64,000 nucleotides of DNA from an uncultured Desulfobacter sp. (GCF_963665355.1 NZ_OY762229.1:1-64000); one strand, 5' to 3'. Shown: positions 54,010-63,481, counted from the first letter of the stretch. The notes: generated by a model not told the origin, from the letters alone. Program-made: numbers and translations.

Positions 54010-55677
54010 TCATGGCGAAACAAAGCATTTGGGGTTTACTTCCAAGGCCTCAAGATATTGAAGTTGTGTTTTGTTGAAAGGTTTTGCCAATTTTCGCTGT
54101 TTTCCAACCGTGATGATTAAAATGTTAAGAAATTTTGTAGTCATCATGAAGGATGTGGGGGTTCTGGTTAACTGCTTCTTCCATCCTGGCAAGAGATTGC
54201 CTGTATTTTTTACATACAGTTTCAAATTTCTTTCAACCAGACGCCAAAGGAGGAGAGAAATAAGAAGGATCAATCCCAAGGCCTCCACACGCTGGGGTTT
54301 TTTCAGGAATATAGCGTTAACGATAGCGGGATCCTTAAGAAACCCGAAATTTTTTTCGATCCCGTCTTGCTCTTTGTAGAGCCGAAGCAATTCAGCTCCC
54401 GACCAGTTCTGATCTTTATCCTGAATCGGGACATTGGTAATGAGTACAAAGCAACCTGCATCAAGCCTGAGTTTCTCTATCTTTTCAGAATCGTCTTCGA
54501 TGGTGACTTTTAAATCATATTCAATCCGTTGTGGCTTTCTGACTTCTCCAGTTTTGGGACGTCCTTTACCGTATTTGGGTATTTCGGCAATGTCCACACG
54601 CATTTTATGAAGGCTTGTTTCAGCAGCCTTGGCCAACTTTTCTGCCGCGATTTCAGCATCTGGTCGGCATTTAAAGGGCTGGGAAACCATATTCTTGATT
54701 GTTTTTTCGAGTTCGTCCTTGCTGTTTTTTATAATGCGATCAATACGCTTTTGCCGTCTTTTATCATTGGCGCTGGAATGAACCACAATTGCCCTGTAAC
54801 ATGTATCTTCAATGGTGACCGTTGTATCGAAATGACGATAGATGGCCGCAGGGCGTTTTTCACTTTGGCTTTCGGCCAAGACCCCGATATCTTGCCAGTC
54901 ATCAGCCGAAACAGCTTCCGATATGACCCGCTTGCACTCACTGAAGTTGGCCGGTAGTCGGCTCAAAAAGCGGATACCGTTCTTGTCTGCAACTGTCAGA
55001 TTATCAGTGATTACAAAGGCTGAATCGGCCACATAAATGGATGCTCCGGGAGAAAAACCATATTCGGCCATATGGGCTGAAATATTGGACAGAAGTTCGT
55101 TATTGAGGGTTTTGTCCGAGGCGTTGCCGTCCTGAGTTTTTCCTATGATTGGAATGTTACGATCCACGCACAGCATAGAAACCATGAATTGTTTCAAATC
55201 CGGTCGTTTGGCCTTACTGTATCCGTAGGTGATGTTCAAAGGTTGGTCGGGGTGATCGTAATCACCAAATACTGAAACGGATGTAGTGTCAAAATGGTGA
55301 TAGCGTGTGTCCAGCTTGAAACAACCGATGGCATTCTGGGAAAGTTGAGAAAAAATTTTGTGCGTCCCTGCGTGAAAAAGCTGATCCATTGCCCGTCCAA
55401 GATTGGTATCATTGAATTGGCCAGGGGCAATGGTTTTACCAAGAAGGAGTTCGGTGTCCATGCCATTGAAGGATTCTTCAAGGCGGTACAGTGGAGTTCT
55501 TCCTGAGAGGGTATCAATTATCATTGCAAGAACAGTATCTCCCATAGATAGCTCCATCTGTGTATCAACCATAGCATTAATCGTCTCTACCAAATTGATC
55601 CGCTTTGCGTATTCTTTAAAAATCGGTAGAAACCGGACATCGGTGAAACGCCATTTTTCAGTGTTGGGTATTTCCAT
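54010..55677 (-). CDS. IS1634-type (IS4 superfamily) transposase
   Basis: A 555-residue DDE transposase, full length and without frameshift. N-terminal DUF4277-like region (VDTQMELSMGDTVLAMIIDT) is followed by the catalytic core: Asp in FDTTSVSVFGDYDHPD, Asp in IYVADSAFVITDN, and Glu in EQDGIEKNFGFLKDPAIVNA. KRPDLKQFMVSML and GNASDKTLN are typical. Terminal inverted repeats were not identified, so element borders remain open. It lies beside the tandem repeat copies 5 and 6. Confidence 0.88.
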   Translation of the reverse strand: MEIPNTEKWRFTDVRFLPIFKEYAKRINLVETINAMVDTQMELSMGDTVLAMIIDTLSGRTPLYRLEESFNGMDTELLLGKTIAPGQFNDTNLGRAMDQLFHAGTHKIFSQLSQNAIGCFKLDTRYHHFDTTSVSVFGDYDHPDQPLNITYGYSKAKRPDLKQFMVSMLCVDRNIPIIGKTQDGNASDKTLNNELLSNISAHMAEYGFSPGASIYVADSAFVITDNLTVADKNGIRFLSRLPANFSECKRVISEAVSADDWQDIGVLAESQSEKRPAAIYRHFDTTVTIEDTCYRAIVVHSSANDKRRQKRIDRIIKNSKDELEKTIKNMVSQPFKCRPDAEIAAEKLAKAAETSLHKMRVDIAEIPKYGKGRPKTGEVRKPQRIEYDLKVTIEDDSEKIEKLRLDAGCFVLITNVPIQDKDQNWSGAELLRLYKEQDGIEKNFGFLKDPAIVNAIFLKKPQRVEALGLILLISLLLWRLVERNLKLYVKNTGNLLPGWKKQLTRTPTSFMMTTKFLNILIITVGKQRKLAKPFNKTQLQYLEALEVNPKCFVSP

Positions 55678-56172
55678 GCTGAGCTCCTTATCGCCTTTGG
55701 GTCATTTTAGGAGCAGTATAATAGAAAAATACAAATATGTCTAGGCAAACTTTTATTTACTATTTAACAATTTAAGAAGTTGCTAATTATGGCTATAGTG
55801 TATTGATTTTAAACAAAAATAAAATCATGCGTGCTTATTTCGATGGGGTGCTGAATGTAAGCTGTATTTATTCTGTGTCCCCTATTTATTCTGTAGTTGG
55901 CCCAAAGGCTGGTTTTGTTTCCTTGTTGTAAAGGTAGCTCATTGCCCGGGGAAGCAATTTCGGTGGATATGCGGTGACAATATCCTCACTCCTTGCTATT
56001 TAAATAATATTTAAGAATGGGTGCTCCAGAACATAAGAAGTTGTGGATAGTTAGAAAAATGCTACAATACAAATTATTAGTGCGGCAGTTTTAATTTTTT
56101 TATCCGGGATAATAATCAATCGCACAAACCGAAAGATCCCATCGAATTAATGGTTATAAAAAGGGCGCAAAT
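55678..56172. other. gene-free stretch with right copy of the 54-bp repeat
   Basis: Includes the 54-bp repeat at 55862-55915. On the minus strand next to it, a short open frame reads SEDIVTAYPPKLLPRAMSYL then YNKETKPAFGPTTE and stop; it looks like the end of a gene but was not recognised. Confidence 0.45.
55862..55915 (+). repeat. 54-bp direct repeat, right copy
   Basis: Identical to 45076-45129. It lies to the right of the IS1634-type transposase. Confidence 0.85.
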
Positions 56173-56478
56173 ATGAGGAAAAAAGATCTGACCCGTGATG
56201 AAGTCATCAATGTACTCAAGGAACGAAAAATAATATTTGAAAAAAAATTCGGGATCAGTGCCATAGGTGTTTTTGGATCTTTTGCAAAGGGAAAGAGTGG
56301 ACCTGGAAGTGATGTGGATATCGTGGTGAAGATGGTCAAACCGGATCTTTTTTACATGGTTCACATTAAAGAAGAACTTGAGAACAATTACCAGACAAAA
56401 GTTGATATTGTCCATTATCGTGACAAGATGAATCCGTTTTTAAAAAAGCGTATTGATTCAGAGGCTGTTTATGTTTGA
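56173..56478 (+). CDS. MntA-type minimal nucleotidyltransferase antitoxin
   Basis: A 101-residue nucleotidyltransferase of the HepT/MntA (type VII) toxin-antitoxin family. The motif GS-x10-D-x-D is exact: GSFAKGKSGPGSDVDIVV, and a third acid lies in KVDIVHYRD. In known pairs MntA AMPylates a tyrosine of the HEPN toxin HepT and so disarms it. It overlaps the hepT start codon by 8 bases. The antitoxin is intact while the toxin is frameshifted. Confidence 0.88.
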   Translation: MRKKDLTRDEVINVLKERKIIFEKKFGISAIGVFGSFAKGKSGPGSDVDIVVKMVKPDLFYMVHIKEELENNYQTKVDIVHYRDKMNPFLKKRIDSEAVYV

Positions 56479-56847
56479 TACGGAACTTGTGATGAAATAC
56501 TCAGCCAAATTCTAACGGCAGCACACCGTATTGAGAGACGATCCAGAGACATCTTTGAGCCCGATGATTTTCTTATTTCCGATGCAGGAATTGATAAGCT
56601 TGACGCTATTTGTATGATGTTAATCGCCATTGGCGAGAGTCTGAAGAATCTTGACAAAGTAACAGACGGAAAATTTCTTGTAAAATTTCCCGATGTAGAC
56701 TGGAAAGGAGCCAAAGGAATGCGTGATATTATAAGTCATCATTACTTCGACTTAAACGCCGAAATCGTCTTTCCCATTTGCAAAAATCGTATTCCCGGTT
56801 TAATCGAAACAACAATGAAAATGAAGACGTCCTTGTACCCCCTGTAA
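56471..56847 (+). pseudogene. HepT-like HEPN ribonuclease toxin, frameshifted
   Basis: The ATG at 56471 begins MFDTEL and the frame then closes at a stop after KYSAKF. One base later in frame, from 56491, the sequence reads DEILSQILTAAHRIERRSRD, DAICMMLIAIGESLKNL and GMRDIISHHYFDLN, the last with the catalytic R-x4-H-x-Y motif intact. A single lost base near 56489 explains it. No usable start exists in the second frame before ATG 56614, which would omit the first helices. Length otherwise fits HepT. Confidence 0.8.
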
Positions 56848-56894
56848 ATGTTAAAAACTGATAGTAATTACACCTTGCCCGGTGGACGACGGCC

Positions 56895-57053
56895 ATGAAA
56901 TTTACCTCCAGCGCCCTACTGTCAGAAGAATCGAAAAGGAGCCTTTTGGGTGTTCAACGACAATCGCATTTCACGGATAGCATTGCCGTGGGCAACAAAA
57001 CCTTTGTAACCGTGGCTGAAACCATGGATTATATCAAAGAAAACCAACGCTGA
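56895..57053 (+). pseudogene. short coding remnant, unrecognised
   Basis: A 52-codon frame beginning MKFTSSALLSEESKRSLLG with HFTDSIAVGNKTFVTVAETM and ending KENQR. No ribosome-binding site. The style recalls the C-terminal end of a REP-associated transposase-like protein, but this is a guess. Confidence 0.3.
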
Positions 57054-57268
57054 TTACACAGTCCGGTAAGGTCCGGCTGCGACGAAACCGAAAGGAAAAC
57101 AATGTATTCCGATTCGGTCCGGCAACGGATAAACCAGTTAATTACAAGGGGGTAAAGCCGTCTGGAGAACCACTGGTGTAAGACGATATTTTGTACACAC
57201 AAACGGGAATGATGAAGGCTGAAAGAAAGAATTTCCCGACAGTCTTCATCACCCCATATCTTTGTTTA

Positions 57269-60200
57269 CTATAGTGCGGCCTGGTCTTCAACCACCTCAA
57301 ACAGTCTGCAAAGCGCCGGATCAAGCCCCCAGCTTTTTTTCACTTTATCATAAAATTCATGAAACACCAGGGGACCCGAACTCTGGGTGATCCACTCGCC
57401 CACGAATCGGTTGAAACGATCATAACCAACGGCACCGGCCAGTTTGTACAGGGCCATAGTCCCTTTATTCGCCTCCAGATAGCCGATATTATCGGCAAAA
57501 ATCAGCGGCGGTTCCCGGATGGGCTCATTGGTCCGGTCTTTATGGTAGGTTTTGCGCATCTTGACAAAGAGCGCCTCCACTTCCCTGGCACCCACCCGGC
57601 TGTCCACCACCTGCAATGCAAGGGCACCGGGCAGTGCGGTCCAGATCATATCCGCCCCCTGGACATCTGGAATAAAACTGTTTGCCGCAATCCACTGCCG
57701 GATCAGATCCCGGGCCAGGACATACTGGATGTATCCCCGTATCTCGCCGACATTACGGTCGCCATACCACCCCTCTTTTTCCGAGAGGGCAATGGCGCCG
57801 GCCATGGCATAGGAATCCTTCTGGTGATATGGGATTTCCGCCACCCGGAGTTCGGGATAGGGATAGACGCCAAGTTCCGTGTTGATAAATGCGATGCCCG
57901 CCCCAATGGCCTGTTCAAATTCATTTAGATTGTAATCATGACCTGGATGATAAAGCAGGTTCACCTGCACCTGCTCTATGAGGCTCTTGCGGCTCAGATA
58001 AGCGGCGGAACCGATATAAGGCTGAACCATATTGGGGATATCCACCTGAAAAAAGGCATAGTTTCTGTTGCCATCCTGCCATGTCCTGATAACCCGACCC
58101 GGGGCAAAGGGCTGCTGGGGCGCACTGGTGCTCACGGTCAGGTTCAGCTTTTGCCTGCCGTCAGGCTGCTGCCAGGATGAAACAAATCCCCGGCGCAACC
58201 CATAGGCATCGTCAATGGGATCAAGACGCGAGACCAGTTTGGTTAAATGATAAGTTTCCCTGTCCCGGTTATCCTGGAGGATTTTATCCGGATCAAATCC
58301 GCTCAGGGGAAGCGCTTCTGTAAAAAACAGACCGTTAAATGCAAGATCGGCTTGGGGTTCGTCTGCGGTCTGGGGAAATCCCCGGTATTGGCGGGCCGCT
58401 TTGATAAAAAGGGTCGCTTTTTCTCCGGGTTGAATGGGATCCGGCAGGTTGTACACGGACATGCCAAGGGCAGCATCCCTTTTGGCAAGATCCAGGGGGG
58501 TATTTTCCAGGGTCAGCAAAGAAATCTGTGTGTGCCCATCCACATTCAGATAAAGGGTTCCCAAAGGTTTTGTTGACAGGTTGGCCAGGGTCATTGTGGC
58601 GGCATACTCAGCTCTTCTTTGTTCGGGGAACAGGTCGATTTGCAAATCATTCACCTGCCTTGCCAACCGGCTGGCCCCAGCTGCCTTTTCATACACGGTT
58701 TCATACAAGGCAGCTTCGGCATCTGCCTGGTCAGAAGAGATATAGTTTCGCAGTTCGTTTGATTGACGCACGATAAAGCCCTGCAGCACAAAGAACACAA
58801 CCAACGCAGCAAGGCCGGCAACCTTTGCCCCGGCCGTCAGTTCGCCGCCCAACAACTGTTTGAAGGAAAAGACACGCTGTTCCGAGCCCCGCCGCCAGAA
58901 GTGGATTCCGGCCAAAACAAACACCACGGCAAGGGCGGTCCACATCAGGAAAAAAAAGAACGACGACCGCTCCCAGATGCCGTAGCCCATCATTTCAGAA
59001 TAATCGTCCAGTCCCGGGGTCAGGGAATACCCAAAACGCACCTGCTCAATCAAACCGATGTCAAAACTGATAATAATGAACAGATAATATCCAATGGCAA
59101 CCACATGGGTCAGGTAGCGGTTATTGAACAGGCCTGCCAGAAAAAAGACCAGGACGATGTTGAACATATAGGTAATCCATCCAAACTTGTAACCGAATAT
59201 ATCCCCCATATAGAGCGCCAGATCCATGTCCCAGAATCCCTGCAGTGCCTGGGCGCATATCCCGCCCCCAAATATGGCCAGGGCAAAGACAAAGGCCACG
59301 GCGAACATGGCCAACAGCTTTGGCACCTGCAGCACCCAATTGGGTGACGGGGCGGCCCCCGTAATCTGCCAGAATCCGCTGGTCCGTTCCTTGTAAAAAA
59401 GCTCTCCGGCCAGCAGCATGAGAATGACCATGAACAAAAATCCGTTGGCCAGCCGGACATTGCACATCCCCGATGTCAGCGGCACCTGGTGGCCGATGTA
59501 ATAGGTGGAGTTCCAGAACAGGTTCTGCATAAAAATGATAAAGATGAGCAGACCGAAAATAATTTTGAATGATGCGGGTCTGACCACGCTAAGAAATTCA
59601 ACTTTTGCAAGCCGCAATACTTTGAGCAGGTTTTCTTTTCGGCCGTATTGACACAAGACCTTTGGGATCGGCACCCCGTCACCGAATGAAGATGCACAGT
59701 CTGACTCCTGCCTGCCGGCTTTCTGGCGTATGGCGCCTGCCGGCGCCCTGAGAAAATATTGAAAAGAGAATCGTCTGTAGCTCAGATAAAGGCCTAAAAG
59801 CCCCATAAATATCCAGACCAGACGGTTCACCCAGAACGACGCGGTCATGGGGAGGAACCCGCTGTTTTTCAAGGCCACCGGCAGCTCATGGACCAGCAGT
59901 TTGCAGTAGACATACCCAAAGGGATCCATCACCTCCAGAAAAAATCTGTAGGGTGAATTTTCACTCATCACCTCACTGACCACAAACAAAACGGTCAATG
60001 CCACCACCCCGATATAGGCAGCCGATATTTTGCGGACATGAACCAGACAGAAAAAACAGACCGCCGTTAATACAAAAAGATTGGGAACGCAAAAAATCAG
60101 ATAGCCGTGAATCAGTTCCGGCCACTGTGTCGGCCCCAACTGATGGGACTCGCCCAACCCGGAATATTTAATCAAAACCATACCCAGAGGATAAGCCGCC

Positions 60201-60544
60201 ACCAGCAAGAGATTGATGGTATATGCCGTAATGAAGTGGGTGAGAAAAAAACGCTTTTCATTCAGGGGGCAGGCATACACATAATCGGCCGATCCCACGG
60301 CGATATCCCGGTACAGGGTCGTGCCGCTGATCATGGCCACAATGGCCACAACAAGCATCCCCCCGCCGGCCAGACACTGGTAGAAAATGCCCGCACCGTT
60401 GAGCAGGGTTTCATCACTGGTGTAATAGTCATAGACGCCAAGGGCATACCAGACGCCCTGGCCGGCCAGCATGAAAAGAATCAGATAGGTGAGCGGATGC
60501 CTGAACCGGTACCTTAACTCAAAAGAAAATATGTTCGAAATCAT
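57269..60544 (-). CDS. ABC permease fused to an M1-peptidase-like domain
   Basis: A 1091-residue membrane protein. Two ABC-2-type permease blocks (about residues 15-255 and 320-590) each have six hydrophobic segments, for example VGSADYVYACPLNEKRFFLT and TSGFWQITGAAPSPN. The region after about residue 600 is periplasmic. Residues about 830-1080 resemble the M1 aminopeptidase (gluzincin) fold, ending FHEFYDKVKKSWGLD. The zinc motif HExxHxW is absent: the matching place reads YVLARDLIRQWIAANSF. The GAMEN-like loop is YAMAGAIAL. So the domain is probably a substrate-binding pseudo-enzyme. It starts 9 bases after the ATPase gene. Confidence 0.85.
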   Translation of the reverse strand: MISNIFSFELRYRFRHPLTYLILFMLAGQGVWYALGVYDYYTSDETLLNGAGIFYQCLAGGGMLVVAIVAMISGTTLYRDIAVGSADYVYACPLNEKRFFLTHFITAYTINLLLVAAYPLGMVLIKYSGLGESHQLGPTQWPELIHGYLIFCVPNLFVLTAVCFFCLVHVRKISAAYIGVVALTVLFVVSEVMSENSPYRFFLEVMDPFGYVYCKLLVHELPVALKNSGFLPMTASFWVNRLVWIFMGLLGLYLSYRRFSFQYFLRAPAGAIRQKAGRQESDCASSFGDGVPIPKVLCQYGRKENLLKVLRLAKVEFLSVVRPASFKIIFGLLIFIIFMQNLFWNSTYYIGHQVPLTSGMCNVRLANGFLFMVILMLLAGELFYKERTSGFWQITGAAPSPNWVLQVPKLLAMFAVAFVFALAIFGGGICAQALQGFWDMDLALYMGDIFGYKFGWITYMFNIVLVFFLAGLFNNRYLTHVVAIGYYLFIIISFDIGLIEQVRFGYSLTPGLDDYSEMMGYGIWERSSFFFFLMWTALAVVFVLAGIHFWRRGSEQRVFSFKQLLGGELTAGAKVAGLAALVVFFVLQGFIVRQSNELRNYISSDQADAEAALYETVYEKAAGASRLARQVNDLQIDLFPEQRRAEYAATMTLANLSTKPLGTLYLNVDGHTQISLLTLENTPLDLAKRDAALGMSVYNLPDPIQPGEKATLFIKAARQYRGFPQTADEPQADLAFNGLFFTEALPLSGFDPDKILQDNRDRETYHLTKLVSRLDPIDDAYGLRRGFVSSWQQPDGRQKLNLTVSTSAPQQPFAPGRVIRTWQDGNRNYAFFQVDIPNMVQPYIGSAAYLSRKSLIEQVQVNLLYHPGHDYNLNEFEQAIGAGIAFINTELGVYPYPELRVAEIPYHQKDSYAMAGAIALSEKEGWYGDRNVGEIRGYIQYVLARDLIRQWIAANSFIPDVQGADMIWTALPGALALQVVDSRVGAREVEALFVKMRKTYHKDRTNEPIREPPLIFADNIGYLEANKGTMALYKLAGAVGYDRFNRFVGEWITQSSGPLVFHEFYDKVKKSWGLDPALCRLFEVVEDQAAL

Positions 60545-60553
60545 AACGGGCTC

Positions 60554-61435
60554 CTACTGATTGGACGTCATTGTTTTCAGGGTATGAAAATAGGTATCTG
60601 CCAGACTGGGCGGTTTCGGAACAAAACCGTCACCGGGGTCTGCTTCGGCACAGATGGTAAGATTGAGCGTGCCCAGGTGAAAGTGGCTGGAAAGTACGTC
60701 CGTTCGTTCACGATACCCATCCAATTCCTCTTTTTGAATTGATTTGGTCCACAAAAGGCCGTCAAGGCTTTGTTCAAGCTCTCCGGGGGTGCCCACCCGA
60801 AGGACCCTGCCCCGGCCCAAAATAGCCATGTTATTGCAAAGGGTGCTCACATCCTCGACAATATGGGTGGACAGGATCACCACCGTGTGTTCGCCGATTT
60901 CCGACAGCAGGTTGTAAAAGCGGTTGCGCTCCACTGGGTCCAGACCGGCGGTGGGCTCATCAACAATGATCAGTTTGGGGTTGCCCAATAGGGCTTGGGC
61001 AATGCCGAACCGCTGTTTCATCCCACCGGAAAACCCGCCTATTTTTCTTTTCCGCTGATCCCAGAGATTGACCTTTTGCAGCAGCGCATCCACCTGGTCC
61101 TTTCGTTCACCAACACTTGCAATGCCTTTTAAATCCGCAATATGGGTGAGCAGTTCCTCTGCGCTCACAGAAGGATACACCCCGAATTCCTGGGGCAGAT
61201 ACCCCAGTTGTCTTCGCAATTTTTCGGGCGCTGCAAGCACATCAATATCATTGAAGCGCACCGTTCCCGAATCTGCGTCCTGGAGTGTGGCGAGGATACG
61301 CATCAAAGAAGATTTTCCGGCCCCGTTTTCACCGAGCAGGCCGAACATGCCGGTCCCGATGGTAAGGGAGACGTCCTTTAACGCGGCGATTTTCCCGGCA
61401 TAGGTCTTGTTCAAATTGGTTATTTCAAGCTGCAT
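60554..61435 (-). CDS. ABC transporter ATPase (ABC-2 type)
   Basis: A 293-residue cytoplasmic ATPase. Walker A GENGAGKSS near residue 36, Q-loop YLPQEFGVYPSVSAEELL, signature FSGGMKQRFGIAQALLG, Walker B LIIVDEPTAGLDPVERNR, and switch His in VILSTHIVED. A C-terminal accessory domain of about 80 residues is present. It is the first gene of a two-gene operon with the permease/M1-like fusion. Such pairs are CcmA-like exporters of unknown cargo. Confidence 0.92.
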   Translation of the reverse strand: MQLEITNLNKTYAGKIAALKDVSLTIGTGMFGLLGENGAGKSSLMRILATLQDADSGTVRFNDIDVLAAPEKLRRQLGYLPQEFGVYPSVSAEELLTHIADLKGIASVGERKDQVDALLQKVNLWDQRKRKIGGFSGGMKQRFGIAQALLGNPKLIIVDEPTAGLDPVERNRFYNLLSEIGEHTVVILSTHIVEDVSTLCNNMAILGRGRVLRVGTPGELEQSLDGLLWTKSIQKEELDGYRERTDVLSSHFHLGTLNLTICAEADPGDGFVPKPPSLADTYFHTLKTMTSNQ

Positions 61436-61577
61436 ATGATCAGTCTCCGTTCTCTAAATTAATAATAATGGCATGACAAAGACTGACATGATGACAAATA
61501 TTGATAAAAAAAACTGTCGATTGAAGAACAAAGACTGTCTTTGGATGAATTTAATTGAAGAAAGGAGCATATTGAAT

Positions 61578-61628
61578 ATGCATCCGTTGATGAGTAAGGG
61601 CTATCCGATTAAGAACTTAGCGCGCTAA
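61578..61628 (+). other. possible 16-residue leader peptide
   Basis: AAAGGAGCATATTGAAT precedes ATG and a short frame MHPLMSKGYPIKNLAR with its stop codon inside the terminator stem. The tight coupling of stop and hairpin recalls attenuation leaders, though no plus-strand gene follows at once. Confidence 0.3.
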
Positions 61629-61641
61629 AGCGCGGGTTTTT
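61616..61641 (+). terminator. GC-rich hairpin with T-run
   Basis: CGCGC-TAAA-GCGCG followed by GGTTTTTA. It would end a plus-strand transcript through the peptide at 61578. Confidence 0.55.
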
Positions 61642-61831
61642 ACCCCTCTACGAATTGCATGGTTTCTTGATTGCAACCAGGGCACCCTAAAACCGGCATA
61701 AAGCCTTCATAATATCTGCCTTCAAACTCAACAATCCCCATCTCAACATCAATGATTGCTTCATTTACCTTCATTTCACAATGACAATGGGAACAACGAC
61801 AGCTGTATTTCTCCGGAGGAGGGCCGAACAT
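61640..61831 (-). CDS. small zinc-ribbon-like protein
   Basis: A 63-residue protein from ATG 61831 (a TTG eight codons earlier is possible). It has CRCSHCHCEM near the N-terminus and VLGCPGCNQETM near the C-terminus, two Cys clusters that could hold one zinc. Between them lies a short beta-rich segment (IIDVEMGIVEFEGRYYEG). No clear ribosome-binding site. Function unknown. Confidence 0.55.
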   Translation of the reverse strand: MFGPPPEKYSCRCSHCHCEMKVNEAIIDVEMGIVEFEGRYYEGFMPVLGCPGCNQETMQFVEG

Positions 61832-62071
61832 GAGCAGAAAGGCAGACAAATACAACGCAACGTTTTTTATCCTTGTTGTTCCGTTTCCGGCGATTTCTGC
61901 TTTAAGGCATTACGCAATATACATAATTGATTTCTAAGTCATGCCTAAGTGTGTCCGACCATGGCATGGAAATAATTTTCGGTCAAGGATGAAATAGATT
62001 GGCATTCAGTTAAAATTTCCATATTCTCAGCAAGCTATGAGTTGGACTGTTTTCAAGTAAAGGAATTTCAC

Positions 62072-63055
62072 ATGCCGCCTAAAAAGGACCCGGTACAGGA
62101 CCGTATCAAAGCGTTCAATTCAAAATGTGAACACAGTGATCCTGAAACCGTTAAAGAGCTTGTAAAACAGCTGCTCGGCGACCGCCACTGCCTGCCTGTT
62201 GCCCGTGCGGCACAGGTCAGTTCCCAGCGTTGTTTTTATGATATGGAAGATGATCTTTTAAAGGCATACCGGCGTTTTCTTAAAAACCCGGTTAAAAATG
62301 ATCCCAACTGTATTGCAAAGGGGGCCATTGCACGGGCATTGGTTGACCTGGACTGCAAGGATTACACTTTTTTTATTGCAGGGCTTCACTACCGGCAACA
62401 TGAACCGGTATGGGGAACAACGGTTGATACCGCTGTTGAGGTGCGTGTCAGTTGCGCCATGGGGTTGGCCCAGACCTCCTATCCCCGGACTTTGATCGAG
62501 CTTGTGGCAACCCTTCACGACCCGGAAGCGCCGGTCCGGATCGGAGCCGCCCGGGCAATTATCTGCACCCAGCCCCTGGCAGCCGAAGCAGTGCTGCGGG
62601 CCAAGGCCCTTGCAAAAGATCCTGACTTTGATGTTACGGCCCAGGTTTTGACAGCCCTGCTTCATGTCGCACCCGAAGACTCACGGGATTTTGTATCCGG
62701 TTATCTTGAAACCCAAACCGATCCGGAACTGATCGAAGCCATCTCCTTTTCACTGGGTGAATCCAGGCTTGAGGCGGCTTTGGATGTGCTTAAATTATGC
62801 TGGGACAATCAGCCGTTAAAACGGAAACAGGAGCACGCTTTTCTTAAGGGCGCTGTTTTTCATCGCAGTGAACACGCATTTTCATGGCTGCTTGATGTGG
62901 TTGCTGAAGAAGACAGGATAAGTGCGATGTTCATCATTGAGGCGCTTGCCATATACCGGACAAATGAAAGACTCAAAGCCAGGCTGCAAAAAGTTGTGTC
63001 CCAAAGGGAGGATGACAAATTGTCCGATCTTTTTCACCGTGTATGGGAAAAATAA
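62072..63055 (+). CDS. HEAT-repeat protein
   Basis: A 327-residue, mostly helical protein. AAAGGAATTTCAC precedes ATG 62072. Helical repeats of about 30-40 residues run along the chain: CIAKGAIARALVDLDCKDYT, VEVRVSCAMGLAQTSYPRTL, APVRIGAARAIICTQPLAAE and DFDVTAQVLTALLHVAPEDS. This matches HEAT/PBS-lyase-like scaffolds used for protein binding; no catalytic motif is visible. It stands alone. Partner unknown. Confidence 0.8.
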   Translation: MPPKKDPVQDRIKAFNSKCEHSDPETVKELVKQLLGDRHCLPVARAAQVSSQRCFYDMEDDLLKAYRRFLKNPVKNDPNCIAKGAIARALVDLDCKDYTFFIAGLHYRQHEPVWGTTVDTAVEVRVSCAMGLAQTSYPRTLIELVATLHDPEAPVRIGAARAIICTQPLAAEAVLRAKALAKDPDFDVTAQVLTALLHVAPEDSRDFVSGYLETQTDPELIEAISFSLGESRLEAALDVLKLCWDNQPLKRKQEHAFLKGAVFHRSEHAFSWLLDVVAEEDRISAMFIIEALAIYRTNERLKARLQKVVSQREDDKLSDLFHRVWEK

Positions 63056-63278
63056 TTGAGGTCAGAGTAAAATTACATCGACTATATTGTTTTTGTAAAA
63101 AGAAGATAATAAATGAGAGAAAAAATGTAACTTTTATCAAGCAGGATATCGCCAATTGCACGCAGGAAAAAAGGCCGGATAAGATAAATGAACAGGTCAC
63201 CCGGTCGTTTTTTGATCGTGTGGTTTCAGAATTGCCATTATCTTGGGAGAAAGAATAACATATTGGTTTTATAAGAAA

Positions 63279-63375
63279 GTCGATGGATAGGAAGACGCTT
63301 TTTGTCAAGCAAAGTATGACGAACGTTTGACAAAGATGATTACGTTTGAAATATGGCCCCAGCCGGGCACGGCCA
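63279..63375 (+). repeat. second copy of the palindrome-bearing repeat, interrupted by group II intron
   Basis: ATAGGAAGACGCTTTTTGTC to ATATGGCCCCAGCCGGGCAC and GGCCA, aligning with 42631-42727. The right arm of the palindrome does not follow; instead the 3' end of a group II intron begins at 63376. Confidence 0.8.
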
Positions 63376-63432
63376 GTAGAGTCAAGGACAGGCGCGGTGG
63401 TGAAATCACCCCGTTTCCTGTCCCTGCTCATC

Positions 63433-63467
63433 AAACCGGACGTGCGGAGCTACCGCATCCGGCTTTC
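63433..63467 (-). ncRNA. group II intron domain V
   Basis: A 34-35-base hairpin with the catalytic AGC triad near its 5' base, a GTAGC-like loop and a two-base bulge (AC) in the 3' strand. These are the standard features of domain V. It follows the maturase reading frame by 15 bases. Confidence 0.8.
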
Positions 63468-63481
63468 CGACTGACTTCACC

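Noticed and set aside
55912-55985. IS66 transposase fragment reading of the minus-strand peptide next to the 54-bp repeat
   Set aside because: The likeness to IS66 C-terminal sequence is too vague over about 25 residues; kept only as an unrecognised frame in the intergenic entry.
63043-63258. 71-codon plus-strand frame after the HEAT-repeat gene
   Set aside because: It overlaps the end of the HEAT gene, has no ribosome-binding site and resembles no family.
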